Positions 49,001 through 53,974 are shown, counted from the stretch's first letter. The stretch: 64,000 nt of DNA from CAJINA01 sp964636125 (GCA_964636125.1 CAZWPX010000020.1:1-64000); one strand, 5' to 3'. Notes: generated from the sequence alone by a model not told the origin. Program-made: numbers and translations.

Positions 49001-50565
49001 GTGACGTTCAGGGCGGGAAACTGAACGTCTGTATTCGGGCTGTCCTGCTTGTACCAGCCGTCATCCAGAATAAAGCTGTAGATCACATGGGTAATCGTGN
49101 NNNNNNNNNNNNNNNNNNNNNNNNNNNNNNNNNNNNNNNNNNNNNNNNNNNNNNNNNNNNNNNNNNNNNNNNNNNNNNNNNNNNNNNNNNNNNNNNNNNC
49201 GTAATCGATGCTGTTCCCCGGGCGCCTGCCCCCCAGATAGCCCCGGCCGTTGACGTTTACGGCACTGGTGGCGTCGATGGACATGGCGTCGCCAACGCTG
49301 ATGTCCAGCCCGTAAACCTGTGTGCTCGTGGCATCGAGATGGGTCAGGTTCGAGCCGTTGGTCAGGCTCAAGGCCGGCAGTTGGAGGCTTTTAACCCCCA
49401 GCAGCAGATTCGCTTCGTTGGTGACGTTCAGGGCGGGAAACTGAACGTCTGTATTCGGGCTGTTCTGCTTGTACCAGCCGTCATCCAGAATAAAGCTGTA
49501 GATCACATGGGTAATCGTGCTGCTGAACACCCGGCCGTCTCGGGTGATGGCCACATTTTCGTAGATGCCGGGGACCGCCGGCAGGGGTGTGCTCGAATCC
49601 GCAGGCGTCAGATCGTTGTTGTCCACCACCAGATCGCCATATGTCTGGGAAGCACCTTTCCAGTAAATGGTCCCGGCACCGCCGTTGCCGCCACTGTTCT
49701 GGCTGGCACCGCCGTGAGCGGTTACGGTACCGCCGTAGGTGTTGGTCGTGTAATAGATTGCGATCCGGCCGCCGCCGCCGCCGCCCTTGGCATTGGTGGT
49801 ATAAGTACCGGCGCTGCCGCCCTTGGCCGAGATGACGCCGTTTCCGCTAATGCTGCCGGTATGAATATAAATGCCGCCGCCGGCACCGCCGCCGTTACCG
49901 TTACTCCCGGGCGTACTTCCGTCGGTACTGATCGTGCCATCGACGGCTAACGTGCCAGCCACTGTCAGTCGAATCAGCCCGCCGCCATCTCCACCCGGGT
50001 AATCGCCATAGTAGTTATAACCGCCGCCGCCGCCGCCCGGCTCCGTCGGATCGGTCAGAACGCCATAGGACGAACCGATGATGGCGCCGGTTCCACTTCC
50101 GCCCGTCCCACCGTAACTGCCCCCGGCACGCTTGCTGCTCCCATTGGTTGTGACATTGCCGCTGGTGCGACCGTAATCGATGCTGTTCCCCGGGCGCCTG
50201 CCCCCCAGATAGCCCCGGCCGTTGACATTGATTTTACCGCCAGCCTTCAAATCCAAGTTTCCGATTACGGTAAGATCCATTGAATAAACAGTGGTGTCAT
50301 CCGTATCGCTGTGGGTAACCGTGGCGTTATTTTTTACCGTTAGGGAGGAAAACGTATGGGCCCCGTTGATGGTCACAGTTACGGCATCGGTACCATTCCC
50401 GATGACAAGGTCCTGTCCGTCATACGTGGTATCAGCGTCACCGATTATGGTATCGCCCACAACTGTTTCAGCCAGGACCTCCGCTGGAGGAAAAAGCAGG
50501 ATTATGGGAAATATAAGGGATATTGCGGCGATGGTTCTACAGATCAGCCGCATGTGTGACATCAT
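31048..50565 (-). CDS. Giant modular exported protein with a C-terminal Hint domain (at least 6505 codons)
   Basis: The protein has a signal peptide (residues 1-32; ISLIFPIILLFPPAEVLA). Approximate layout: Gly-rich repeat block 1 (35-765, containing a 100-N gap); four DUF11 domains (768-1270); Gly-rich block 2 (1272-2515); four more DUF11 (2518-3008); six CARDB domains (3009-3660); Ig and fibronectin-3 domains (3660-4350); a right-handed beta-helix (4352-4560); Ig/fibronectin domains to about 5400; an unassigned beta-rich region to about 6290; a hydrophobic helical stretch and Gly linker; and a Hint domain at 6341-6475 (ACFAAGTPITMWDG, TTDEHLF, YNFEVDKYHAYFANGSLVY). The last 30 residues match nothing known. 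Such proteins act as surface adhesins or self-processing exoproteins. GGGGG precedes the ATG at 50565. No dedicated secretion system is nearby. Confidence 0.85.
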   Translation of the reverse strand: MMSHMRLICRTIAAISLIFPIILLFPPAEVLAETVVGDTIIGDADTTYDGQDLVIGNGTDAVTVTINGAHTFSSLTVKNNATVTHSDTDDTTVYSMDLTVIGNLDLKAGGKINVNGRGYLGGRRPGNSIDYGRTSGNVTTNGSSKRAGGSYGGTGGSGTGAIIGSSYGVLTDPTEPGGGGGGYNYYGDYPGGDGGGLIRLTVAGTLAVDGTISTDGSTPGSNGNGGGAGGGIYIHTGSISGNGVISAKGGSAGTYTTNAKGGGGGGRIAIYYTTNTYGGTVTAHGGASQNSGGNGGAGTIYWKGASQTYGDLVVDNNDLTPADSSTPLPAVPGIYENVAITRDGRVFSSTITHVIYSFILDDGWYKQNSPNTDVQFPALNVTNEANLLLGVKSLQLPALSLTNGSNLTHLDATSTQVYGLDISVGDAMSIDATSAVNVNGRGYLGGRRPGNSIDYXXXXXXXXXXXXXXXXXXXXXXXXXXXXXXXXXXTITHVIYSFILDDGWYKQDSPNTDVQFPALNVTNGSNLLLGVKSLQLPALSLTNSSNLTHLDATATQVYGLDISVGGAMSIDATSAVNVNGRGYLGGRRPGNSIDYGRTSGNVTTNGSSKRAGGSYGGTGGSGTGAIIGSSYGVLTDPTEPGGGGGGYNYYGDYPGGDGGGLIRLTVAGTLAVDGTISTDGSTPGSNGNGGGAGGGIYIHTVSISGSGVISANGGSAGTYTTSAKGGGGGGRIAVYSQSSSYLGTISADGGTGTYGGGTGEAGTLYSEPSAIDLSITIADALDPVFNGESIDYTLIVTNNSATDATGVILTDTIPAGALFQSTAPSQGSCTENGGVVTCDLGSIVAGGDATVLLQVLVADEWTQTNSATVIGNQLDLLPESNTAAETTVIDPADLAVTQSASAEPAIPGDPFSYAITVTNNGPLDADSVTLSNVLPDSIPTPEYSTDGGSTWDPWTGSVNLETLANGAVQEVQIRGTVDPAATEPITHTVSIESVRSDPDESNNTAVLGTTFLPRADLSIALTDDPDPVVPGTPLTYTFTIVNAGPSDATHVVLTDAVPAAVSGSAYSLDAGVTWTAWTGSIDIGTLVPGASREVHLRGTVLSETVTGIENSADVASVVADPETADNTTGTMATAVSPTADLSLTMTDAPDPAVADYDLTYEMNLTNLGPSDAVNTVLTDELPAPLENPVYSLDGGLTWSSYTGSLNLGTLVSSGAIKILLRGTILSGTEGTLSNSCSVSSDTYDPDTVNNAVSGVETVVEADPPAETIAADMVIDTLDFSHDGRHITVGDGATPVTLTVNGTHTFASLTIQPGAVVTHGQTDGASVYWMALLIEGDLNVMDGGAIDTNARGYLGGRRPGNASDYGRTVGNVTTGGSYDADGGSYGGLGGNGSNGGAICLTYGEVTDPADLGSGGGAWDSNHPGGDGGGLIRLTVGGALTNDGAISANGGTPGSGRLAGGGSGGGIYIQTGSLVGGGVISADGGNGGTYCCGHQMGGGGGGRIAILADSDLFTGLITAYGGSGTQGGPSGGAGTIFKKSAAQSHGDLMADNGGRIPIDSSTPLPAEPTVYENVRITGGARVFNTTVTQVTGTFILDNGWYKQDNPELTLQLPALNVTNNAQLLLGVGQVQLPSLSLTNGSTMQHLETTATQQYRLDVQVDGSMFVDATSRVDVDAHGYLGGRRPGNASDYGRTVGNVTTGGSYDADGGSYGGLGGNGSNGGAICSTYGEVTDPVDLGSGGGAWDSNHPGGDGGGLMRLTVGGALTNDGTISTNGGTPGSGKLAGGGSGGGIYIQTGSLVGGGVISADGGNGGSYCCVYQMGGGGGGRIAIYYTNHSYTGTLSAHGGNGTQGGPNGGAGTIFIKGPAHTYGELAVDNSERSAVEGSTPLPAAAIAFEKLTVSGSARVRTEALTWVGSLALDGAWLTLDCSGQRLTLGTLFLTNGANLTHPDTTTATTHLIDVTVTGDMTVDAASTINVAARGYLGGWRSGNSSDYGRTSGNVTTNGSREADGGSHGGFGGDGSSGPTGLSYGDLTDPVEPGGGGGAWTSNHPSGNGGGLVRLVVEGTFTHDGSIIADGGSPPAGNLAGGGAGGGISIQAGALTGTGNISSVGGTGGTYCCGYTEGGGGGGRIALHYDSSTFVGAVSAHGGAGNYGGGPGGAGTIYWKQIDQPDGDLVVENNGQTTGRISTRGLSVIYRGTSDAEGGIAGSVLTDTAAAWIPGALVGMIVNPDRRQNASFGITDNTETTLTTDGDLGIVAAGGASYAIGVGQFNSVSIGRSAFVGLDDLPLYADVVDLYDQATVSHEDAGTDSVSRLDIHATYLTIDETSRIDVSDQGYLGGYSGGNSSYYGRTTGNTNGSYKTSGGSHGNLGGTGYQTHPVGAAYGSDMAPGDLGGGGGAWDGGNPGGDGGGLVNLTVSGTLLLNGAISANGNSAGSGTLAGGGAGGGILVRAGRFEGSGAMTANGGNGGTHSYGSGGGGGGRLAYLYGASSYSGTTTALGGTGQNGGTDGGDGTVYTGEQQFADITITISDDPDPASVGGPLTYDITVTNNGPVDVTGVTVSDLLPPGVVFVSAGPSQGTCSGSETVSCDLGTLANGNSATVTVVVDPTTPGTIENSVGVAIDQIALDPMKITASTSTLVYASDAEADLSVSIVDGVDPITAGQSLTYTVIVTSSSVFDAQNVILTQVLSAQIQDPVYSLDGGGTWHNWTGTIHLGIVPAGESIEVRIRGTVHPSALGLLTTAAEVTSDTGDPNPANNDASEMTTASALADLLVDMSSTPHPVAAGEDLTSTVTLTNAGPSDALNVSLSADMPVQLDGQQYSLNNGDTWSSWTGALNIGTVAAGAKKIVLLRGAVQLGATGSLSYAATVSSDTSDPDTTFNSSGVVTTSITTRADLVVTLSDNPDPVTVGDPLTYQIAVTNNGPSNAANVSLTHVVPGSVTVVSTSPGQGTCSGTGPVNCDLGGVSRNGQLFITIVGTPQSTGTISATATVASGEPDADTANNAVTEETTVSSNSDLVVSQIDLSPPDSIRDGETVILTATVQNLNDYPSVNTFMVDFLLDGTSIGTQSVDDSLAGGASVQISREWTARPGAHSIEVVVDSAGNVVETDETNNSKQLDSLAVGWADFVIAGVTWAPENPVQGERVTFTATVANNGAATLRAFAVDFTIDGAGIGSVEIPGGLATGATTAVTQTWTAETGEHTVEVVADSAGQISESDESNNLLAQPLSSIAAADLAVSGIVYDPLQPADGQPVTLTATVENIASTTLKDFDVEFVVDGTAIGSHTVSGGLAGGASTQVSETWPALVGTHIVTVTADAARVVTESEEENNTGSVTLPLIAAPDLTISSITRTPATPSMGEMVTFTATISNTGGSTERKFEVGFAVDGEAIGIQAVATGLENNATTTVTHTWVATSGSHTVTVTVDPGDQMPETDDANNSLTENLPTILPPDLTVSEITWFPSSPTDGEEITFTATITNDGSGGLFGTFYTQFNVDGASIGTIPFTQPVASGASIQISQTWTATPGTHSITVNVDITQFVKEADETNNLLGQTMPPIGAVDLLISRIDWSPDPIVDGEFAEFTAVVENREAGRTSRTFAVEFRIDGQVIDRRTIFGIEADGQQSVSVPWTATAGQHQVEIVADVTSQITEADETNNILSQALPFVADAMAPTPPTVDPVSSPTNSAIQTLKGTKETEASIWINGFEVVPVDALTTWSYPVNLATGENNIEIYSKDANDNQSTSVFTLILYDSIPPDPVTPLTAIAAGDGTFVQLNWGGYNLTANEDVAFFRVYVSDQPYTTVEGLTAVSSPMVGSTAYMVQALTSGTIYYFAVVAVDRAGNAQSEVTPIAVAPVDTAAPSNVTNVQVESHADRLLFSWAHSPAGDLGGYRVYFDGAAEALVLAVDQASYEAAGLDPASVHTFRITAVDTQGNESSGVSVVAVTVLANPVDTSAEARSGYADLSWTAVEPVQYVKYYALYMSTVSFTSVEGMAPVEHVTGTSARISDLTNGETYYLAVTAVNTSGGESKQVSTVTASPIQRPEIVSVKGNYVSPVSAVNDFRLTLQFDSTMDTSVTPVIDIAGSGIDRPTVPAGGTWVSSRIPNDTYATPEIALAQGMDGTLQVDISGAKDAETNTMLAVSGVYTFTLDATPPITPAFSLLSTGCSSAMLSWAAYTPPPDLAGYQIYLERGSSFSEIGGRSPIGWTERGGLTLTITGLSFGSDYYAAVVAVDKVGNKFTDVSPVTFRLDQSIPPPITTTVESGADPGIAKVSWPVQDTASICGFAGYRLYYQDADFTSVSGLVPQAILGIGDQQITIEGLDRSKRYYFAVVGFNDAGDFDSAVSPTAWTDPYAGEIVQDTVIGAGTQKSIPVHQAIVVTNGATLTLATGTHLLFAPGTGITVESGRIIAEGTDLEPVVLTSQSDQPDGEPRPGDWNGLVLGDGAGASLLRHVIVRYASEVSIAGASPTLEAFSSLYSAGSGLLVKNGATVTTMEALIAYNQTGVRIEDTAQLSISQSVIKGNTVNAVSAGTLVLNASGNWWGSIDEASIISKLTGNVNYTNYLTDEPLLTPAVGIAGGETSVGTRNIELRLACRTADEMRISEDSAFTGIYFQAFSDRQVFELSEGGGAKTIFAEFRSVSGAVSIPVSIDINYITDGPVIHQFNLFEGQTLNRPFTVSAQATAALGLTAVEFYVDGEIQNQGAASPYSYRWDIRNVDNGVHRVKLVVQDSAGNLATTERNLVVDVTPPPAPAITDPGSGMVTASETLTVRGSTEPFITLQITRNGYVVANIGAASDGSFEVTGVTLTEGANTLLATARDDFGQSPSSNPVDVILDSGVPAAPLALEPHVRPWGGIEISWQFSESGERPVRFDLYRHDAYFTDPSEATLIKANLDRMDHIDNLAPDGTLYYGVVGLDAAGNLSELSNVVSAIYDLTSPGFAIEYDRPAPFGPDTISITVTTDEPLENAPALTILPYGTYVPKAVKLASVDTLTYTGTFTIEADTPSGTAAVNVSGKDAAGNSFYGKPEGADFVVDTDGPACIVAVDATPPVQLLTDQILTVTLTLDEPAKDGTVPDLRFAPPDGPDVAIDLTGEGTAWTGTLLLTNAMGKGNGRFILAVEDALSNPGTHITSGEYMEIYNTAFPDPTSPPSNLAAVTRSGGNVELNWDGVPGAESYRVYRISGECTQAPGEVAGEGITTNTFTDHPATDGKYCYGVKADLKGAESVLSGVASAVVDGTPPNPPENVSVALGDIGVRVAWEAPGTGEVAATYLVYRNGHLIRTVSGFIRSINDHPPAGGQYSYTVASVDWIGNEHLSSPVILNLNVGAVSNLEVFVRQGDVPHLGWDNLDPDVVGFNVYRGGLRLNTGLVAQTAFADNLYAGNSRVSYSVRAVNESGEESPPRIVDVYPLNIEVVTNPDAGGTGRPMVANYFNVLALSLLNREPGHDLTLDQVHLTLITEGADPFTLTKNVDWYINPGGSRREDLVVPVGDTTGAHELAIELRHSFEGGSSVVYEKLLSVTEIDRPGVTVDLSTTAVPLAGGYATVRLCINNHGYAEMDIVVSRGSTHGDLFVVVKNEDGLEIGRANFNGVPEGTRLSADKRAYLTVPGSGSSCVDVDVLVPETLETGDSVTFEGGVRDIYYYLGTGDEMLSGGLTAHMDSGISQSAYFGTASADKTVYVGDEPVIISGQALDRQTQSPVPEAALKLGFYSRGFKWFEEIVANDQGNFSYTYQPSHGMSGHFVVWAAHPAVFDTLNQAQFGLYRLYNSPEYGEIRMSKADSMSFQIELYNPGENPLTEFTSSFRAYTVDAEGVEIDEPTVTGQVVFSDDAFALQPGEKKPITLQLTADAGAPDAVNVEYDFQSAQNVTATFTGNVSLLQAIPILSVEAPHSGYVDLSLDRGTILSRPVTVKNIGLEALEGVEIIPPEEVAWMSLNLAKSETDKYLLGDIAAGASKTFDVVFAPPEDTTFGYHQDRIVLRGTNTATDYEIGLYGRVTSNKLGSVKFSVTNILDQELEGATIRLRNRAISEETEPVKTDLYGERLIADIQEGSWSWQVSAPGHRSETGVIHITADQTQIVEPLLSRSMVTINFKVEPVPYTDRYEIKLEQTFETHVPIPVLVVDPASKDFGTIRDGFEATYMVNVSNFGLKQMEDVVLATEETRNSRFEPLVKYLPVLAAMQTVQIPYRYSFNIQRSSLGEETTPQAASQNPPETLDSISVATGGFRTTASAVRTPLAERSFGDCLSDFVNPMEGIEAMEAIGAHIKARGYCANSTTPLAVGSGLMAFAAVTGGAENVIIGTAACLMNSVRQLIGKHFGGGGGGSDKKKSGGGGPVTGTSGGFARDPACFAAGTPITMWDGSTKLIEDISTGDRILSLHGTADRVRRVYSRQVDRVRELWIRSADGKETKRLVTTDEHLFRLAHQGWTVARQIGVGDEVILTGGYTGRVVRNDSVERRERVYNFEVDKYHAYFANGSLVYERCWNTDEDPFPKEATGQSQAVSQNYAIEVVKE
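31141..31545 (-). other. Hint (self-splicing-type) domain of the giant protein
   Basis: The stretch encodes about 135 residues beginning with the nucleophile Cys (CFAAGTPITM) and containing the block-B TTDEH motif and the final YNFEV-HAYFANG strand of pretoxin-type Hint domains. The usual terminal His-Asn is absent (LVYERC instead). N-S acyl shift at the Cys is possible, but Asn cyclisation is not. Only 30 residues follow, with no toxin domain. Confidence 0.75.
43015..46750 (-). repeat. Gly-rich repeat block 2 of the giant protein (four modules)
   Basis: Four modules of roughly 310-330 codons each contain a GYLGG...YGRT-GN motif (near 46500, 45530, 44620 and 43550), a GGGGA or GGGGGGRIA tract and an LTNG-type strand region. 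Three of them carry a vicinal Cys pair in GG-YCC. The first two (45530-46530) are very similar in DNA. Confidence 0.75.
48264..50470 (-). repeat. Gly-rich repeat block 1 with near-identical tandem copies around the gap
   Basis: The segment 49200-49519 repeats 48780-49099 almost exactly, and the segment following 49800 up to 50226 repeats 48420-48830. The unit measured between the matching points at 49200 and 50172 is 972 bases (324 codons), in frame. Confidence 0.85.
49100..49199. other. Assembly gap of exactly 100 N
   Basis: One hundred unknown bases lie inside the tandem repeats. The round size suggests a placeholder, so the true length of the gene and protein is uncertain. Confidence 0.97.
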
Positions 50566-51053
50566 AACATCCCCCTGACGGGTTACAGCATTTTCAGGCC
50601 AGGTTCCTGTACACGATGGCCCGTTCAGGCATTGGTTTGCCGATACCTCGGAATATCAAATGGTAGATTTTGGTTCAGAGCGTTGTGAAACAAGTGCCTA
50701 AAATACAAATGTTTCGTATAGAAAACAGAACGTTGTTGTCTGATGAATGGGCTGCCGGGATAATTGGCAAACAGTGTGGAGTTGATGAGCGCAAGCAACG
50801 CAACAGCGAATGAGGGAATGTCTCTCGGTCAGATTTCTGTTATCAGATTCGAAAAAAAACCGGTTTACCTCATGCGGTTGGTCTAATATCTGGTGTAAAA
50901 GTCAGCATCACCATCATTAAAATAAATCGCATTAAAAAATCATCCCAACAGGCCTATTATTAAAAAAGTGATCTACATTTGTCAATTAAAACAGACCATA
51001 AAATCCTAAAAAAAGCCGCCAGGTTTCGTAACACTTTGAAGTTTATGTTCTTA
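50566..51053. other. Upstream region of the giant-protein operon, no gene seen
   Basis: This AT-rich stretch must hold the operon promoter, but no convincing -35/-10 pair could be picked. On the minus strand near 50598-50620 there is a small hairpin, GGCCA/TGGCC, in the leader. No open frame looks coding. Confidence 0.4.
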
Positions 51054-51093
51054 AACAAAAAAAGTCCGCCAAGTATGAATACCGGTGGACTTT
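51054..51093 (-). terminator. Terminator after the nfn operon
   Basis: AAAGTCCGCC and GGTGGACTTT form a 10-bp stem (one G-T pair) at 51061-51093. On the minus strand it is followed by a run of T residues, about 105 bases beyond the stop codon of the large Nfn subunit gene. Confidence 0.7.
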
Positions 51094-51146
51094 CTTGCTT
51101 TCTATTTGTGGTGGGCGCTATGCTTCTTACCAGGCCATTCTCAGTC

Positions 51147-51196
51147 CACGGATCTTAACCCTTGAGCTTGTAGCCCTGGAACCCTTGGACCCTGCC
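51147..51196. repeat. CCCTTGGAACCC-type intergenic repeat tract
   Basis: The tract reads AACCCTTGAGC, CCCTGGAACCC and TTGGACCCT in series, directly after the stop codon of the large Nfn subunit gene. It is the same type as at 9566-9657 and 12490-12531. Confidence 0.45.
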
Positions 51197-51197
51197 T

Positions 51198-52598
51198 TCA
51201 CCACCCCAGCTTAAGGTACTTGTCGATGGAATTGGCCGCTTCTCTGCCGGCCCCCATGGCCAGGATAACCGTAGCGGCCCCGGTAACAATATCACCCCCT
51301 GCCCAGACACCCGGTTTGGTAGTTTTTCCGGTCTCAGGTTCAGCGATTACGTAACCCCATTGGTTAAGCTGCATGTCAGGGGTTTCACTGGTCAACAGCG
51401 GGTTGGCCCCGGAACCCACGGCGACAATACACAAGTCGCACTCGATCTCAAACTCGGAGCCTTCGATAGGCACCGGGCTCCTGCGGCCGGACTCGTCCGG
51501 TTCACCCAGCTCCATTTTAAGGCACTCCATGCCTGTCAGGCGGCCTTTTTCATTGCCTCGGTATTGGGTTGGGTTGGTCAGTAAAAAGAGTTCAATGCCT
51601 TCCTCTTCCGCGTGATGAATTTCCGCACCCCTGGCCGGCATCTCTTCGCGGGATCTGCGGTAAACAATCTTCACGTTCTCCGCCCCCAGGCGCATGGCGG
51701 TTCGGGCGGAATCCATCGCAACATTTCCAGCCCCGAGAACAACGACGTTTTTACCGATGGGGATCGGCGTGTCCACCTTGGGAAACTCATAGGCTTTCAT
51801 CAGGTTGGCGCGGGTCAGGTACTCATTGGCCGAAAGGATACCCACATTGTTTTCGCCGGGGATGTTCATGAATCGCGGTAACCCGGCACCGACACCCACA
51901 TAGACCGCATCGTAGCCCTGCTCGAACAGTTCATCCATTGAGACCGTCCGGCCCACAACCGCGTTGCACTCCACCTTGACACCCAGCCGTTCCAGAAAAT
52001 TAACCTCCTGGGCAACAATGGCCTTGGGCAGGCGAAACTCAGGGATACCGTATACCAGCACCCCGCCAGGTTTGTGAAACGCCTCCAGGATGGTCACATC
52101 GTGACCTTTGACAATGAGGTCACCGGCCACGGTAAGCCCTGAAGGTCCCGAGCCGACGATAGCCACCTTTTTACCGGTAGAAGCCTGGGTAGGCGGGAGC
52201 TCCCCGGTCCCGTATTCTCTTTCATAATCCGCGCAAAAGCGCTCGAGGTTACCGATGGCGACAGGTTCACCCTTTTTACCGACGATACACAAGCCCTCAC
52301 ACTGAATCTCCTGGGGGCAGACCCTCCCGCAGACGGCTGGCAAGGCGTTCTTACTCCACAGGTTCCGGATGGCCCCCGTGAAATCACCTTCTGATATCAA
52401 ATTAATAAACCCCGGGATATCCACTTCCACCGGACAACCGGCCACGCAGCCCGGTTTCCGGCACTGCAGGCATCTTGCGGCCTCTTCCTGGGCCATTTTC
52501 ACTGTATAGCCGGTTGGAACTTCCAGAAAATTGTGCGCCCTTACCTGCGCCTCCTGCTCCGGCATGGCAACGCGGGGTACTGCCTTTCTCTTAGCCAT
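51198..52598 (-). CDS. nfnB: NfnB/NfnL: glutamate-synthase-small-subunit-like NADPH oxidoreductase
   Basis: The 466-residue flavoprotein has N-terminal Fe-S ligands (CLQCRKPGCVAGC; CGRVCPQEIQCEGLC), an FAD site (VAIVGSGPSGLTVAG) and an NADP site (VVVLGAGNVAMDSARTA). Next to the nfnA-like gene it is best read as the large subunit of the NADH-dependent reduced ferredoxin:NADP oxidoreductase, which links ferredoxin, NADH and NADPH pools by flavin-based electron bifurcation in anaerobes. GltD or SudA are the alternatives, but no large GltB gene is present. The start follows GGAGGAG. Confidence 0.88.
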   Translation of the reverse strand: MAKRKAVPRVAMPEQEAQVRAHNFLEVPTGYTVKMAQEEAARCLQCRKPGCVAGCPVEVDIPGFINLISEGDFTGAIRNLWSKNALPAVCGRVCPQEIQCEGLCIVGKKGEPVAIGNLERFCADYEREYGTGELPPTQASTGKKVAIVGSGPSGLTVAGDLIVKGHDVTILEAFHKPGGVLVYGIPEFRLPKAIVAQEVNFLERLGVKVECNAVVGRTVSMDELFEQGYDAVYVGVGAGLPRFMNIPGENNVGILSANEYLTRANLMKAYEFPKVDTPIPIGKNVVVLGAGNVAMDSARTAMRLGAENVKIVYRRSREEMPARGAEIHHAEEEGIELFLLTNPTQYRGNEKGRLTGMECLKMELGEPDESGRRSPVPIEGSEFEIECDLCIVAVGSGANPLLTSETPDMQLNQWGYVIAEPETGKTTKPGVWAGGDIVTGAATVILAMGAGREAANSIDKYLKLGW

Positions 52599-52647
52599 TT
52601 TCTCCTCCGTAAATATATAACCGCTACTGTGGTTTTATGGATGGGCA

Positions 52648-53484
52648 CTATTCAGCGTCGCGAATGGTGCAGTACTCCTCGTGGCACTTTTTTTCCTCTT
52701 CGAGGTAGGCCTGCAGCCTGAGCATCAGCTCATCATAATCGACCTGGTGACCATCAAACTCGGGGCCGTCCACACAGGCAAATTTTGTTTCGCCGCCCAC
52801 ACTGACCCGGCAACCGCCGCACATCCCGGTCCCGTCGACCATGATCGGGTTCAGGCTGACCATCGTGGGGACGTTGAATTCTTTGGTAATATTGCTCACC
52901 GCTTTCATCATGGGCACCGGTCCGATAGCCACCACGAGTTTCACATCCTCAGCTTCCAGGACCTCTTGCATAACTTCTGTTACAAAGCCATGGTGTCCAT
53001 ACGAGCCATCATCTGTACAAACCCTGAGATCATGTGATGCGGCCCCCATCTCCTTTTCCAGAATCAGCAGTCCCTTATTACGAGAGCCGATAATACAGAT
53101 AACATCGTTGCCAGCCTGTTTCAGACCCCGGGTAATGGGATGCAGCACCGCCACACCGGTCCCGCCGCCTACACAGACGACTTTACCCACTTTTTCAATG
53201 TGGGTGGCTTTACCGAGCGGGCCGATGACGTCCTGGAAATCGTCACCAACCTGCAGGTCCCTGAAGATGGCCGTTGATTTACCCACCACCATGTAAATAA
53301 TGGTAATCGTACCCTTCTCGGCATCTGTATCCGCCATGGTCAGGGGAATACGTTCGCCCTCTTCATTGGCTTTCAGGATCACAAACTGACCTGGTTTTGC
53401 TTTGCGGGCAATCAGGGGCGCTTCGATCTCGTTAAGGATCACGGTGCCTTCTGCCATCTCTTCACGTCGAACTATCTTGAACAT
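52648..53484 (-). CDS. nfnA: NfnA/NfnS: ferredoxin-NADP reductase-like subunit
   Basis: The 278-residue product has a PyrK/SudB-type fold: an FAD barrel (KPGQFVILKANEEGERIPLT), a nucleotide-binding motif (VVCVGGGTGVAVLHPI) and C-terminal [2Fe-2S] cysteines (GMCGGCRVSVGGETKFACVDGPEFDG split around two turns). It binds NAD(H) and passes electrons to the large subunit. The gene precedes nfnB by 49 bases and starts after GGAGGTAA. It is the first gene of the operon. Confidence 0.9.
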   Translation of the reverse strand: MFKIVRREEMAEGTVILNEIEAPLIARKAKPGQFVILKANEEGERIPLTMADTDAEKGTITIIYMVVGKSTAIFRDLQVGDDFQDVIGPLGKATHIEKVGKVVCVGGGTGVAVLHPITRGLKQAGNDVICIIGSRNKGLLILEKEMGAASHDLRVCTDDGSYGHHGFVTEVMQEVLEAEDVKLVVAIGPVPMMKAVSNITKEFNVPTMVSLNPIMVDGTGMCGGCRVSVGGETKFACVDGPEFDGHQVDYDELMLRLQAYLEEEKKCHEEYCTIRDAE

Positions 53485-53974
53485 TGTTTACCTCCGGACG
53501 AACATCTTCATGAATGATTGACTTTACGGACTCAAATCTCCACAGGCAGGCGCGCAGGCGATTGGCCAGAGCACTGCAAAGCTTCCCGGGTTTGCCGGTC
53601 AGGCACAATCCCAACGTCGCCGCAGTTGGCTGAATGCAGATTGAGAGCCCGGATATAAATTACAATAGATCTCCTTCTAGAGCAATCGCGAGCAGACATG
53701 AAGCGCGGCGTACACAAAGGAATACGAATAATCTGAAGATGATCTACACCTGGGACCGGGCAAGCATCATTTCACCGCAACCCCATAAAACGTTTCTCTA
53801 TACACGATATTATTAAAAATTGCAAATAAGCATATACTCAATACAAAATCAAGCCCAATTGTCACCGAATCCTCGAAAAGGTGGTGTTCCTGGCGGCTTT
53901 TGTTGATCCGAACGCCGCCCTGTGGTAACTGCCAGCGGCAAACTTGTACATTCCTAACGTTCGGAGACCGATTA
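53485..53974. other. Gene-free divergent region between nfnA and tatD
   Basis: The stretch has no credible coding frame, tRNA or clear palindrome. An AT-rich segment at about 53790-53850 may contain promoters for either side, but none is clear. Confidence 0.4.

Noticed and set aside
48264..50470. Tandem repeats as a CRISPR array
   Set aside because: The unit is 972 bases, in frame and coding, with no short repeat/spacer pattern.
50566..50660. Possible c-di-GMP (GEMM-I) riboswitch in the leader of the giant gene (GGCAAACC seen on the minus strand)
   Set aside because: Only this short piece matches. The second conserved half and the tetraloop/receptor arrangement were not found.
53831..53840. 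CATATACTCA near tatD as a fourth copy of the TTAT-N4-ATAA motif
   Set aside because: The right half (ATAA) is missing, and AT-rich sequence makes such a partial match likely by chance.
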